Assembly: GCF_019331675.1 (NCBI RefSeq)
Contig: NZ_JAHBBJ010000001.1
Coordinates: forward strand, 186,001 to 250,000
Length of the DNA stretch: 64,000 bases
From: Bifidobacterium miconisargentati
GTDB lineage: Bacteria > Actinomycetota > Actinomycetes > Actinomycetales > Bifidobacteriaceae
Direction of reading: 5' to 3'
A model generated the notes under the pieces. It was not told the origin of the DNA and did no database searches. It worked only from the letters and a program-made list of their open reading frames with translations. The position numbers and the translations under genes were made by a program. Numbering within the stretch: the first letter of the stretch is position 1; each line of letters opens with the position of its first letter. Positions 45,101 through 53,466 of this stretch are shown piece by piece.

Positions 45101-45793
45101 GCGCGTGTAGGCGTTCTCGATGAGGCGCTTGGCGGCCTCGTCGAGTGCCAGTTCCTCCCCCGTCGTGAAGACGAGCGGTTCCACGTCGCCCAGACCCTTG
45201 ACCACGGGCTGGATGAGCGAGCGCACGGGCATCACAAGGATGCGGATCGGGCCGAACATCGGGTCGGTGGCGCTGGGGTGCTTGAGTCGGCGGAATACGG
45301 CCATGCGGCTGGCCACGGTGTCCGCGCGGGGGCTCAGGCGCTCGTGCGGCAACGTCTCCCAGGCCTCAAGCTGGGCGATGTCGTTCGGGTCGCCGTCGTA
45401 CCAGGAACGCAGTGCTCCCACGGTCTCCTCGGCCTCGCGTCCGGAGGCCACGACCAGCACCACAGGCTTGCCGGTGGCGTTGTGGTCGTTGCCGTCGGCG
45501 TGATCGTGACCGTCGATGCCCTGGGCGATGGCAGCGGCAAGCGCCGGACGCAGGCCTTCGGGGATGCCGACCGTGATGGACGGGTCGGCGGCGGCCTCCT
45601 CGCCGGGCTGCACGTCGCCGGACGCCACCCTGCGGAAGGCGGGGTCGCGCGGCAAATCATGCAGGATGCCGGTGAGCGAACCGTTGATGGGTTCGCCGTT
45701 CAGCGCCGCGGACGCAACAGCGGAGGGCTCGGCCGCACGGGAGGCGTCGGCACCGGCGGATGCGGTGGAAGCGGATGCGGCGTCAGCGGCCAT
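42113..45793 (-). CDS. mfd: Transcription-repair coupling factor
   Basis: Mfd removes stalled RNA polymerase and recruits UvrA to the lesion. The 1226-aa protein has the UvrB-homology N-terminal region, the RNAP-interaction domain (LKAGDYVVHEQHGIGRFVEM), and translocase motifs with Walker A ICGDVGFGKTEIAVRAAF, DEEQRF, SLSATPIPRTLEMA, and QLRGRVGRGRERAYAY. A TRCF C-terminal domain follows. An Ala/Ser-rich extension of about 35 residues lies at the N-terminus. Its ATG (45793) overlaps the pth stop by 11 bases. It acts with uvrB, also in this window. Confidence 0.97.
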   Translation of the reverse strand: MAADAASASTASAGADASRAAEPSAVASAALNGEPINGSLTGILHDLPRDPAFRRVASGDVQPGEEAAADPSITVGIPEGLRPALAAAIAQGIDGHDHADGNDHNATGKPVVLVVASGREAEETVGALRSWYDGDPNDIAQLEAWETLPHERLSPRADTVASRMAVFRRLKHPSATDPMFGPIRILVMPVRSLIQPVVKGLGDVEPLVFTTGEELALDEAAKRLIENAYTRVDLVMDRGEFAVRGGILDVFPPTAPHPVRIEFFGDEIDTIKEFHASDQRTYGGGMKTIWATACRELQLTDAVRKRAKALIGSIPNAEDMLESIANAIPVEGMESLMPALVDHLEPVSSMLPANAVIMLSDPEKLRRSAEDLAKTANEFLAASWHVAASGHGAGAPISFDEASFLDFEETISSLEYSEHDVIRLTSFGVDATLPGHVQLDAQNPAEFRGDEAKATRGIEGLIDAGFAVTITAAAAGTLARLKRAINTTGIATFDTIRSRAIDGFVDKAAKIALLTERDLTGRTSAVAVAKTPKRRRKAIDLMELKAGDYVVHEQHGIGRFVEMRQRTIGTGANRTTREYLVIEYAPSKRGAPADKLFIPTDQLDQVSKYIGAEAPKLNKLGGSDWAATKAKARKHVHEIADDLIKLYSARQRARGFAFSPDTPWQKELEDAFPYQETADQLTTIDEVKADMEKPVPMDRLICGDVGFGKTEIAVRAAFKAVQDGKQVAVLVPTTLLVQQHYETFTERFEGFPVNVAAMSRFQTTKEINETITGLEEGTVDVVIGTHKLLNPKIKFKDLGLVIIDEEQRFGVEHKETLKALRTNVDVLSLSATPIPRTLEMAVTGIREMSTLATPPEDRLPVLTYVGAYEDAQVTAAVRRELLRGGQVFYVHNRVQDISHVADKIHTLVPEAKVGIAHGKMGEKQLDQIIRDFWHRDIDVLVCTTIIETGLDISNANTLIVDHADRFGLSQLHQLRGRVGRGRERAYAYFLYDPAKPMTQQSHDRLATIAQNTALGSGFDVAMKDLELRGTGNLLGDEQSGHIEGVGFDLYVRMVSEAVEKYKEPEENVEPIAVSVDLPIEASIPVEYIDSDKLRLEAYRKLASARNEADLKDLQEELTDRYGKPPVEFETLFDVARLKFKARKLGVSEILAQSNRVRIGRIDPPESVQMRMARIYKGTQYRPVTHQLLVPAPFNGSLGQGPMSSDQIVLWANQLLDDLAYRPQPRK

Positions 45794-46382
45794 TGAACAT
45801 CTCCTGGGTCTTGGCCAGGCCCTTGAAGATGATGTCTTCGGCGGCGTCGGCGCCGTCGGCGAGGAATTCGGGCAGCTGCTTGCGCTGGTCGGGGCCGAAG
45901 CCGCCGAGGACCCAGTTCACGGTGTTGTCGTGCGCGTTGGGGCCGCGCTTGGCATGGCCCACGCCCATGCGCACGCGCGCGTACTTCGGCGTGCCGAGGG
46001 AGCGGTCGATGGATTTGATGCCGTTGTGGCCGCCCGCGGAGCCGCCGGCCTTGACCTTGATGCGGCCGAACTCCAAGTCCATGTCGTCGTGGATCACCAC
46101 GATGTGGTCCGGCTCGATCTGGTAGTAGGCGGAGATGGAGGCCACGGCGTTGCCGGAATCGTTCATGTAGGTCAGCGGCTTGGCCAGGAAGAACTTGACC
46201 GTGCGGCTCTCGAGGTTCATGGCGCCCTTGCCGAGCATGGCCAGGCCCTTGTGGTCGGCGAAGTTCACCGACCAGCGTTCGGCCAGCAGGTCGGCGGTCA
46301 TGAAGCCCATGTTGTGCCGGGTGTCCTCATACTTCTTGCCGGGGTTGCCCAGGCCCACGATCAGCCAGAAATCCGATGCCAT
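45783..46382 (-). CDS. pth: Peptidyl-tRNA hydrolase
   Basis: It releases tRNA from drop-off peptidyl-tRNA. The 199-aa protein starts MASDFWLIVGLGNPGKKYEDTRHNMGF, with catalytic His-23. LTYMNDSGNAV and VIHDDMDLEFGRIKVKAGGSAGGHNGIKSI are the other signatures. The ATG at 46382 follows AAAGGAG. Its 3' end overlaps mfd, so the two are co-translated. Confidence 0.97.
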   Translation of the reverse strand: MASDFWLIVGLGNPGKKYEDTRHNMGFMTADLLAERWSVNFADHKGLAMLGKGAMNLESRTVKFFLAKPLTYMNDSGNAVASISAYYQIEPDHIVVIHDDMDLEFGRIKVKAGGSAGGHNGIKSIDRSLGTPKYARVRMGVGHAKRGPNAHDNTVNWVLGGFGPDQRKQLPEFLADGADAAEDIIFKGLAKTQEMFNGR

Positions 46383-46483
46383 ATCCGCTCCTTTACTCGG
46401 TCAAACCGTACAGATTGTACTCAACGCCGCCGTCAAGGCCGACCGTGGGCCGGACCCGGGGCATGACGTGTGCGGACGTGGGG

Positions 46484-47011
46484 TCACAGGTCCAGGTACC
46501 AGTAGGACATGTCGCGCATGGTGCCGGTGGAGTCGGTGGCGGCGGCGGGCATGAGGCCGAAGCGTGTGAAGCCGAAGCGGCGCATGAGGGCGATGGAGCC
46601 GGCGTTGTCCGCGAAGATGATGCCGCAGGCCTTGCGCATGTGGCGGACGCGCGCTTCGTCGAGGAGCTTGGACAGCAGGAACGTGCCGACGCCTCTGCCC
46701 TGCCATGCGGGGGCGATGTAGTAGGCCAGATCGGTGACGCCGTCGTAGCCCGCTCGGTCGTAGAAGACGGAGAGCGCACCGAAGCCGACGACCTGCGAGG
46801 TGGCGTTGTCCGCCTCGCCGACCGTCTCGCCGTCGGATTCTACCACGAAGACGCCGTACGGGGGCTTGTGCGATTCGACCCATGCACGGCGTTGGTCGAG
46901 GGTGCGTGGCGTGAGGTCGGCGGTGGAGCCGCCGGCGATAACGGAGGCGTTGTAGATGTCGGTGATGTTCTGGATGTCCCGCGGTTCGGCGGGGCGGAAG
47001 GTGTATGGCAT
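46484..47011 (-). CDS. GNAT-family N-acetyltransferase
   Basis: A 175-aa acetyl-CoA-dependent acetyltransferase. The pyrophosphate-binding loop is in YYIAPAWQGRGVGTFLLSKLLDEA, followed by IIFADNAGSIALMRRFGFTRFGLMP. The N-terminal RPAEPRDIQNITDIYNASVIAG and the general layout resemble the phosphinothricin/methionine sulfoximine acetyltransferase subgroup. The acceptor substrate is unknown. ATG at 47011 after AAAGGAA. It is upstream of pth on the same strand with a gap of about 100 bases. Confidence 0.85.
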   Translation of the reverse strand: MPYTFRPAEPRDIQNITDIYNASVIAGGSTADLTPRTLDQRRAWVESHKPPYGVFVVESDGETVGEADNATSQVVGFGALSVFYDRAGYDGVTDLAYYIAPAWQGRGVGTFLLSKLLDEARVRHMRKACGIIFADNAGSIALMRRFGFTRFGLMPAAATDSTGTMRDMSYWYLDL

Positions 47012-47065
47012 GGGGATTCCTTTTGCTGCGATGTTCCGAACCAGATGACACGAAATCTCGTGGAA

Positions 47066-47214
47066 CTACCCCTCAGTCGGCTTCGCCGCCAGCTCGTCCT
47101 GCAATTATGGACGAACTTCGTTCGCATTCTGTTGGCTCGACTGTCGTCTCGCACATTGCCTACAAACGGCTCTGCCGTTTGCTTCACGGCAATGTCCTGA
47201 CAAGGGGAGCCAAG
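47066..47214 (-). repeat. Interspersed repeat, long form, copy C
   Basis: About 149 bases from CTACCCCTCAGTCGGCTTCG to GACAAGGGGAGCCAAG; the reverse complement of copy A (6441-6586) along its whole length, and closely similar to copy D. It lies between the UPF0182 and GNAT genes. Confidence 0.87.
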
Positions 47215-47258
47215 AAAAAGGGTATGCCCGTTCTGGTCCAGGGAAGCTTTCAATATGC

Positions 47259-47294
47259 GTGTGGCCCGTCCTCGCGCCTGAGGACGGGCCACAC
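47259..47294 (-). terminator. Terminator after UPF0182 gene
   Basis: Perfect 15-bp arms GTGTGGCCCGTCCTC (47259-47273) and its complement (47280-47294), loop 6, 14 bases past the stop codon. Confidence 0.82.
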
Positions 47295-47307
47295 GGCCGG
47301 TTTGGGA

Positions 47308-50300
47308 CTACTTGTCGAGTTCGAGGGCCTTGTTGAGGGCGTCCTCGAGCTCCTGCTGGGCCTTGCCGTAGGCGGTCCAGTCGCCGTTCTTCATGGCGGT
47401 CTGGCTGTCCCTCATGGCCTGGGCGGCATCTTCGAGGGCCTGCTGGAGTTCAGGGCTGGCCGTCGTGCCGGAGGTGCCGGACGAATTGCCGGAGTCTCCG
47501 TTGGACTGGTCGGACTTACCTTGGTCGCCGGACTGGTCGGACGAATCGGACTTATCCGACTTGTCGCCGTCGGACGAGCCGGAACCGGACTGACTGGACG
47601 AATCCGAGCCGCCCGCGTTCTGTGCGTCGCCCGCGGCCGCGCCGGAATCGCCGCCGAACACCTGGTCCAGCGCCTCGTCGAGCGTGTCCGCGAAGCCCAC
47701 CTGGTCGCCGAAGGCCACCAGCGTCTTCTTGAGCAGCGGGAAGGACGTGGCACCCGAGGACTTGACGTACACGGGCTGCACGTAGACCAGGCCGCCGCCG
47801 AGCGGCAGGGTCAGGAGGTTGCCTCGCACCACCTGCGTGTCGCCGGACTGCAGGAGGTTGAGCTCCTTGGACACGTCCGCGTTGGCGTTGAAGTTGTTCT
47901 GCGCCTGTCCGGGGCCGGGTACATTGGAGTCCTTGGGCAGCTCCTGCAATCGGATGGTGCCGTAGTTCGGACCGATCTTGCCCTTCTCGCTGCCCGCGTC
48001 CGAATCGACCGAGAGGAAGCCGGTGAGGATCTCACGGGTGGACTGGCCGGCCGGGATGTACGTGGAGGTCAGCGAGAAGATGGGCTCCTCAGTGCCGCCG
48101 GTCTGCAGGGTCAGGTAGTAGGGCGGCTGCAGGATGTCCTGGTCCTGCTGGGCCTGCGATTCGGTGGGGTCCACGGGCGTCTGCCAGAAGTCCTCGCCGG
48201 AGTAGTACTGGTTGGCGGAGGTGACGTGGTACTTGGACAGCAGGTTGCGCTGCACCTTGAACAGGCCCTCCGGGTAGCGCAGATGGCTCATGAGGTCGCC
48301 GGAAATCTCGCTCAGCTGGTGGTACTGGCCGGGGAAGATCTGCTCCCATGCCTTGATCACCGGGTCGGAGGTGTCCCACACGTACAGGTCCACGGAACCG
48401 TCGTAGGCGTCAACGGTGGCCTTGACCGAGTTGCGGATGTAGTTGGCCTGCTGCGACCCCAGGGAGGAGACCGTGTCCGAGGAGACGGTGGTGGAGTCCT
48501 GGGTGGAGGTGCCGAGGTTGGTCATCTGCGAGTACGGATAGGCGTCGGAGGTGGTGTAGCCATCCACGATCCACTTGACGCGGCCGTCCACCACCGCCGG
48601 GTAGACGCGGCCGTCGAGCGTGAGGTACGGGGCGACCTTGGCCACGCGCTCCTTCGGGGAGCGGTCGTAGAGGATCTGCGAGGCGCTGGTCACGCGGTCG
48701 GAGAAGAGGATCTGGTCCGAGCCGAAGCGGATCGCATAGAGGATGCGGGCGAACAGGTTGCCCACGGACGGGCCGCCGTCACCCTTGAAGGTGGTCAGGG
48801 CGCCTTCGGAACCGGTCGGATAATCGAACTCCCAGGCCTGCGTGCCCTCGGGCGCGCCGACGATGGAGTACTCGGTGGTGTTCGGGGAGAAGTAGATGCG
48901 CGGCTCGTACTTCTCGGATTCGGTGAGCTTGCCCTGGGTGGGGATGCCGGACTCGAAGAACTCCGGCTGGCCGTCCGCGGTCACCTTGTTGCCGTAGGCG
49001 GCCACGATGCCGTAGCCGTGCGTGTAGACGGTGTGGTCGTTGACCCAGTTGCGGTTGTCGTTGCCGTCGAGGTCCAGCTCGCGTGCGGCGATCACGGTGT
49101 CCTGGGAGACGCCGTCGATCTCGTACTTGTCCACGGCGAGCGTGTCCGCGAAGGTGTAGTACTGCTTGGACTGCTGGAGCTGCTTGAACGTGGGGCTGAC
49201 CACCTGCGGGTCGAGCAGGCGGATCTGCGCGGTGGTGTCCGCCTCCTTGGCCAGGGCACCCTGCTCGCCCTTGTTGGTCACCTCGTACTGCTCGGTCTTG
49301 AGCTTGTCGAGACCGTACGCGGCGCGGGTGGCGTCGATGTTGCGCTGGATGTAGGTGGATTCCATCTCCTGCGCGTTCGGGTTCACACGGAATCGCTGGA
49401 GCAGCACCGGCCAGGCCACGGTGAGCACCATGCCCACCACCACGGTGGCGGCGATGGCCACCACCGGCACGCGCCAGGCCTTGAGGGCGGCGGAGGCGCG
49501 CACGCCGAGCGTCGCCTGACCTTCGAGCGCATGCGAGCGCATGAGCCACACGCCCAGCACCACGCCGAGGATGGCGGTCAGGGCGGCCATGATGAAGGTG
49601 ACCGGGATGTTGGCATGCACGGCGGTGTAGGAGGCGCCGGTGATGCGAGAGCCCTGCACGGTGAGCTGGTCGAACACGCCGATGACCTGGCGCACCGCCC
49701 AGGCGAACATGTTGAGGATCAGCCAGATGCCGAGCTGGCGGCGGCAGCGCTTGGTGATGGAGAACAGGCCGCGGCCGTTGACCGGCATGGTGATGCGGAT
49801 GCCGCCCATGAGCACGTGCGTGATCAGCGAGAAGACGAGTCCCACGCCCAGCAGCATGGACGCGGCGGCGAGCACGAGCTTCAGGCCCGGAAGCACGAAC
49901 ACGTAGAAACCGTTGTCGAGGCCGAACTGCGGGTCGGTGGTGCCGAAGCTCTGCGCGTTGAACATGAGCAGGATCTCGCTCCAGTTGGCGTTGAACTGCG
50001 CGCCGAACACCACGCCCACGATGAGCGAGACGCCGGCGGCCACGCGCCGCGCGGTCTTGGAGCTGAAGGATTTGGCCACTTCGATGACGTCGCCGTTGAT
50101 GCGGATGGTGGAGCCGTCCGCCGCGTCGGGGCGGGCGCGGATCGCCAGCCATGCGGACACGAAGCCGGTCAGCGCCATGAGCAGCGCGTACGCCACCCAC
50201 AGGCCCACCTTGACGCCGAGCTGGGTCCAGACCACGGATTGGAAGCCGAGCTGGCCGTACCACATGAGGTCGGTGATGAAGCGGGACAGGGCGAAGAACA

Positions 50301-50598
50301 GGCTCACGACGATGACGAGCGCCAGCACCACGCCGAGCATGATCTTGGTGCCGCGCGTGCTCTGGGCGTTGCGCGGTCGGCCATTGGACGGGCGGTTGGT
50401 CAGGCGCGGGTTCGAGGGCCCGTGCGGCGGACGGCCGGAGCCGAACGAGCCGGAAGCATTGGCGTCGCCGCCGTTTGCGGGGCCGTCCCCATCGGCCTCG
50501 ACGTCGAGAATGATCGGATCGTCATCGCCGGACTTGCCGCGGTGGCCGTCGCCGCCACCGTTGCCGAACAGTATTGAGAAAGGATCGTTGAAAGACAT
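47308..50598 (-). CDS. UPF0182 family large membrane protein
   Basis: A 1096-aa protein of a family widespread in actinobacteria and without known function. An acidic/Gly-rich N-terminus is followed by about seven transmembrane helices (residues ~80-370: IMLGVVLALVIVVSLFFALSRFI, MALTGFVSAWLAI, VSLIVGVVFGAQF and others). A large extracytoplasmic domain then contains RNIDATRAAYGLDKLKTEQYEV, YTHGYGIVAAYGNKV, PRIYFSPNTTEYSIVG and SHLRYPEGLFKVQRNLLSKYHVT. After LLKKTLVAFGDQVGFADTLDEAL comes a Ser/Asp/Gly low-complexity tail (about residues 980-1045) and a short helix. It is divergent from the GH3 gene. Confidence 0.9.
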   Translation of the reverse strand: MSFNDPFSILFGNGGGDGHRGKSGDDDPIILDVEADGDGPANGGDANASGSFGSGRPPHGPSNPRLTNRPSNGRPRNAQSTRGTKIMLGVVLALVIVVSLFFALSRFITDLMWYGQLGFQSVVWTQLGVKVGLWVAYALLMALTGFVSAWLAIRARPDAADGSTIRINGDVIEVAKSFSSKTARRVAAGVSLIVGVVFGAQFNANWSEILLMFNAQSFGTTDPQFGLDNGFYVFVLPGLKLVLAAASMLLGVGLVFSLITHVLMGGIRITMPVNGRGLFSITKRCRRQLGIWLILNMFAWAVRQVIGVFDQLTVQGSRITGASYTAVHANIPVTFIMAALTAILGVVLGVWLMRSHALEGQATLGVRASAALKAWRVPVVAIAATVVVGMVLTVAWPVLLQRFRVNPNAQEMESTYIQRNIDATRAAYGLDKLKTEQYEVTNKGEQGALAKEADTTAQIRLLDPQVVSPTFKQLQQSKQYYTFADTLAVDKYEIDGVSQDTVIAARELDLDGNDNRNWVNDHTVYTHGYGIVAAYGNKVTADGQPEFFESGIPTQGKLTESEKYEPRIYFSPNTTEYSIVGAPEGTQAWEFDYPTGSEGALTTFKGDGGPSVGNLFARILYAIRFGSDQILFSDRVTSASQILYDRSPKERVAKVAPYLTLDGRVYPAVVDGRVKWIVDGYTTSDAYPYSQMTNLGTSTQDSTTVSSDTVSSLGSQQANYIRNSVKATVDAYDGSVDLYVWDTSDPVIKAWEQIFPGQYHQLSEISGDLMSHLRYPEGLFKVQRNLLSKYHVTSANQYYSGEDFWQTPVDPTESQAQQDQDILQPPYYLTLQTGGTEEPIFSLTSTYIPAGQSTREILTGFLSVDSDAGSEKGKIGPNYGTIRLQELPKDSNVPGPGQAQNNFNANADVSKELNLLQSGDTQVVRGNLLTLPLGGGLVYVQPVYVKSSGATSFPLLKKTLVAFGDQVGFADTLDEALDQVFGGDSGAAAGDAQNAGGSDSSSQSGSGSSDGDKSDKSDSSDQSGDQGKSDQSNGDSGNSSGTSGTTASPELQQALEDAAQAMRDSQTAMKNGDWTAYGKAQQELEDALNKALELDK

Positions 50599-50703
50599 GT
50601 TCCCAGCCTACCGGCAGGCAAGGAAGGGTGATTATGCCGCCAGCGCACAGGTGATTCGCAGGAAACACAACATCGGAACACACCCTGTCATAGGCTTGGA
50701 GGC

Positions 50704-52008
50704 ATGAGAAGAGAACGTCCGCAACATCTGCATGCCTCCCACGCCGCATCCAAGGCCTCCCATATCGGTACGGTGGTCGTGGCCGTGATCTGCGTGCTGG
50801 TCCTGGCCCTGGCCGGCACGGTGGCCTACGGGTGGCATACCGGCGCGTTCGATTTCCTGCGGGGCTCCGGCACCGCCGGCGGCGGCAATACCACGCAGCA
50901 GTCCGCCGCGGGAACCTCGAAGCAGTCGCAGACACTCAATCGCAAGGACTCCCCCAAACCCGACGATTCGGCCGCCGCACGGGCCCGGAAACTGGTCTCC
51001 TCGATGTCGCTCGGCGAGCGCGTGGGACAGCTGGTGATGGTGCCGCTGTTCGCCGGCACCAACCCGTCCTCGCTGGCCTCGACCATCCAGAACGACCACG
51101 CCGGTTCGGTGCTCATCATCGGCAACTGGACCAGTGGCACCACGGGCGTCAAGGCTGCGGTCGATCAGTTGCAGGGATATGCCCCGGAAGGCAACGGGCT
51201 CATCATCGCCACCGATCAGGAGGGCGGGCAGGTGCAGCATCTGACCGGCTCCGGGTTCGATACGATGCCGTCGGCCGTCGAACAGGGCGCGATGACGACC
51301 GACCAACTGCGCACCTCCGCGAAGGTGTGGGGTTCGCAACTGGCATCCGCCGGCGTGAACGTCGATCTTGCACCGGTGCTGGGCACGGTAACGGTTGATC
51401 GCGCCTCGAACGCCCCGATCGGCGCGCTGAACCGTGATTTCGGCCTGGACGCCGCCGGCAACGCCGCCCATGGCGTGGCGTTCATCCAGGGCATGAAGGA
51501 CGCCTCCGTGCAGACGTCGGTCAAGCATTATCCCGGTCTGGGCGCGGTGACCGGCAACACCGATTTCACCTCGCAGGGCATCCTCGACACCACCACCGCG
51601 TTGGGCGGCGACGAGATCGGCGCGTTCGACACGGCCATCAAGCAGGCCGACCCGGCGATGGTGATGATGTCGCTGGCCACGTATCAGGCCATCGATCCGA
51701 ACAATCCCGCGGTGTTCTCGTCCGCGCTCATCACCGACCATCTGCGCGGCGAACTGGGCTATGACGGCGTGGTGACCTCCGATTCGCTGTCCGCCGAGGC
51801 GCTGAGCGGCTACGATGCCACGCAGCTGGGCGTGAAGATGGTTGAGGCGGGCGCGGACCTGGCCTGCATCGGTCAGGTGGAGTATGTGGAGCCGATTCTG
51901 CAAGGCCTCAACACGCAGGCCTCCGCCGATGAGGCGTTCGCCAAGAAGGTCACGGAATCCGCGGTGCGCGTGATGACGTTGAAGATCGAAATGGGATTGG
52001 TGAAGTAG
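50704..52008 (+). CDS. Glycoside hydrolase family 3 protein (beta-N-acetylhexosaminidase-like)
   Basis: A 434-aa protein anchored by an N-terminal helix (residues ~22-44) with a Gly/Ser/Thr linker, then a GH3 barrel on the outside. IIATDQEGGQVQHLTG is the substrate-binding motif, VDLAPVLGTVTVDRASNAPIG follows, SVKHYPGLGAVTGNTDF replaces KHFPGHG of NagZ as in actinobacterial LpqI-type enzymes, and VVTSDSLSAEAL carries the nucleophile Asp. It probably cleaves N-acetylglucosamine from peptidoglycan fragments. The start at 50704 follows GGAGG closely. Confidence 0.88.
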   Translation: MRRERPQHLHASHAASKASHIGTVVVAVICVLVLALAGTVAYGWHTGAFDFLRGSGTAGGGNTTQQSAAGTSKQSQTLNRKDSPKPDDSAAARARKLVSSMSLGERVGQLVMVPLFAGTNPSSLASTIQNDHAGSVLIIGNWTSGTTGVKAAVDQLQGYAPEGNGLIIATDQEGGQVQHLTGSGFDTMPSAVEQGAMTTDQLRTSAKVWGSQLASAGVNVDLAPVLGTVTVDRASNAPIGALNRDFGLDAAGNAAHGVAFIQGMKDASVQTSVKHYPGLGAVTGNTDFTSQGILDTTTALGGDEIGAFDTAIKQADPAMVMMSLATYQAIDPNNPAVFSSALITDHLRGELGYDGVVTSDSLSAEALSGYDATQLGVKMVEAGADLACIGQVEYVEPILQGLNTQASADEAFAKKVTESAVRVMTLKIEMGLVK

Positions 52009-52080
52009 CGGCAGTAGCGGCGAAAGGATCGGAACGCGACAGGCTCATGCTTTCTCGCAAGCCCTAAAAATTCGTAATAC

Positions 52081-52135
52081 GTTGCGTGGAGGCCGGTGAG
52101 GGGAGCGCACAGCCCCTCACCGGCCTCCGCGCAAC
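52081..52135. terminator. Bidirectional terminator between GH3 gene and nadD
   Basis: An inner 15-bp perfect stem GAGGCCGGTGAGGGG (52089-52103) with its complement (52113-52127), extended by an outer GTTGCG/CGCAAC stem. It lies between convergent genes. Confidence 0.85.
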
Positions 52136-52153
52136 TTATTCCGTTTGACTCCG

Positions 52154-52894
52154 CTACTCCCCCTGCGCGTACAGGCCGTGCTTGCCGATGTACTGCACCA
52201 CGCCGTCGGGCACCAGATACCAGACGGGCTCGTTGTGTTCGGCGCGGCGGCGCACGTCGGTCGAGGAGATGGCCAGGGCCGGGATCTCCAGCGTGTCCAC
52301 CTTGCCTTCGGGCAGCTTTACGCCGGTCGGGCTGGAGTATCCGGGCCGGGTCACTGCCACGAAGTGCGCCAGATCCCACATCTTCTCGGCGTCCTTCCAC
52401 TGCATGATCTCAGCCACGGCGTCCGCACCGGTGATGAAGAACAGCTCCGCGTCCGGGTGCTGGGCGCGGATGTCGCGCAGCGTGTCGATGGTGTAGGTGA
52501 CGCCCGGACGGTCGATATCCACGCGGGAGACCGTGAACTTGGGATTGGAGGCCGTGGCGATCACGGTCATGAGGTACCGGTCCTCGGCGTTGGTCACATG
52601 CTTGTCCAACTTGAACACCGGCCGGCCGGTGGGCACGAAGATGACCTCGTCCAGGTCGTAGACCCACGCCACCTCCGAGGCGGCGACCAGGTGGCCGTTG
52701 TGGATCGGGTCGAAGGTGCCGCCCATGATGCCGATGCGCAGTCGCGTATGCCAGTTGCCGCGCGCCGAAAGCCGTCCGCGGCCGTGACCGGAGTGCCCGT
52801 CCTGACCGGACAGATCGGACATGCGGCGCATGGGTTCCGCCGCACCCGCCGCCTGTTGCAGGGCCGCGAGTTCGGTAGGTTCGGCGGCGCTCAT
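52154..52894 (-). CDS. nadD: Nicotinate-nucleotide adenylyltransferase
   Basis: It forms nicotinic acid adenine dinucleotide in NAD synthesis. The nucleotidyltransferase motifs are [21 protein letters not shown] and, near the end, [59 protein letters not shown] lies between. The 246-aa chain has about 50 extra N-terminal residues. Its ATG overlaps the previous stop (ATGA), coupling it to the hypothetical gene and proA. The rsfS gene that usually follows nadD is not present here. Confidence 0.94.
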   Translation of the reverse strand: MSAAEPTELAALQQAAGAAEPMRRMSDLSGQDGHSGHGRGRLSARGNWHTRLRIGIMGGTFDPIHNGHLVAASEVAWVYDLDEVIFVPTGRPVFKLDKHVTNAEDRYLMTVIATASNPKFTVSRVDIDRPGVTYTIDTLRDIRAQHPDAELFFITGADAVAEIMQWKDAEKMWDLAHFVAVTRPGYSSPTGVKLPEGKVDTLEIPALAISSTDVRRRAEHNEPVWYLVPDGVVQYIGKHGLYAQGE

Positions 52895-53466
52895 GCCTGG
52901 CCGCCTTCGTCCGCCACCTGCGTCTCCTGCTCGATCTCGTCGGCGGTGGGGTCGGCCTCCTGCGGGTCGATCTTGCCCATGTCCTCATCCCATTCGTCCT
53001 GCACCACGCGGCGGATCTCGGCGAAGGTGGGCAGCGGGAATCCGGGCTGGTAGAGTCGACGCACCTCGGCCACGCGCTCGGTGATGCGGATGAGCGTGTC
53101 CGTCATACCGTCGATGTCGCCGTCACGCTCCATTTGGGAGAACTTGCCGATGTAGCCTTCCATGAGTTCCATGTGCTCGCGCACGGTGTGCAGCCGGGCC
53201 TCGTCCAGATCCACCACGTCGGGCGAATCGGTTTCGGGCCAGCCGATGAGCACGGCGTCCGCGTATTCCAACGAGGCGCGCTGGGCGGCGGAGGCGATGC
53301 CGTCCTCGATCTGCACGAGGAAGACATAGCGTACGATGCTCAGGCGCTCGGCCGCGATCTTGAGCCCGAGTTTGGGATCGTTCAGGTCGATGTCGTTGCG
53401 CAGGTCGGTCACCTGGCCGCCCTCCTTGGTCGTGCCGTTGACGACGTTGCCGTTGTTCTCGCTCAT
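52891..53466 (-). CDS. Hypothetical protein between proA and nadD
   Basis: A 191-aa soluble protein with no family I recognise. It is mainly helical and acidic: [48 protein letters not shown] sequence, [28 protein letters not shown] and [29 protein letters not shown]. There are no membrane segments. The ATG at 53466 overlaps the proA stop (ATGA), and its own stop overlaps the nadD start, so all three are translated as a tight unit. This suggests a role near proline or NAD metabolism, or translation-linked control, but nothing shows a reaction. Confidence 0.78.
   Translation of the reverse strand: MSENNGNVVNGTTKEGGQVTDLRNDIDLNDPKLGLKIAAERLSIVRYVFLVQIEDGIASAAQRASLEYADAVLIGWPETDSPDVVDLDEARLHTVREHMELMEGYIGKFSQMERDGDIDGMTDTLIRITERVAEVRRLYQPGFPLPTFAEIRRVVQDEWDEDMGKIDPQEADPTADEIEQETQVADEGGQA

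Noticed and set aside
42239-45796. A 1185-codon open frame on the plus strand
   Set aside because: It is antisense to mfd along its whole length. The His/Val/Leu/Gly-rich translation is the usual shadow of a GC-rich gene, with no family motif.
47005-50577. A 1190-codon open frame on the plus strand
   Set aside because: Antisense to the UPF0182 gene and running into a repeat element; a composition-driven shadow.
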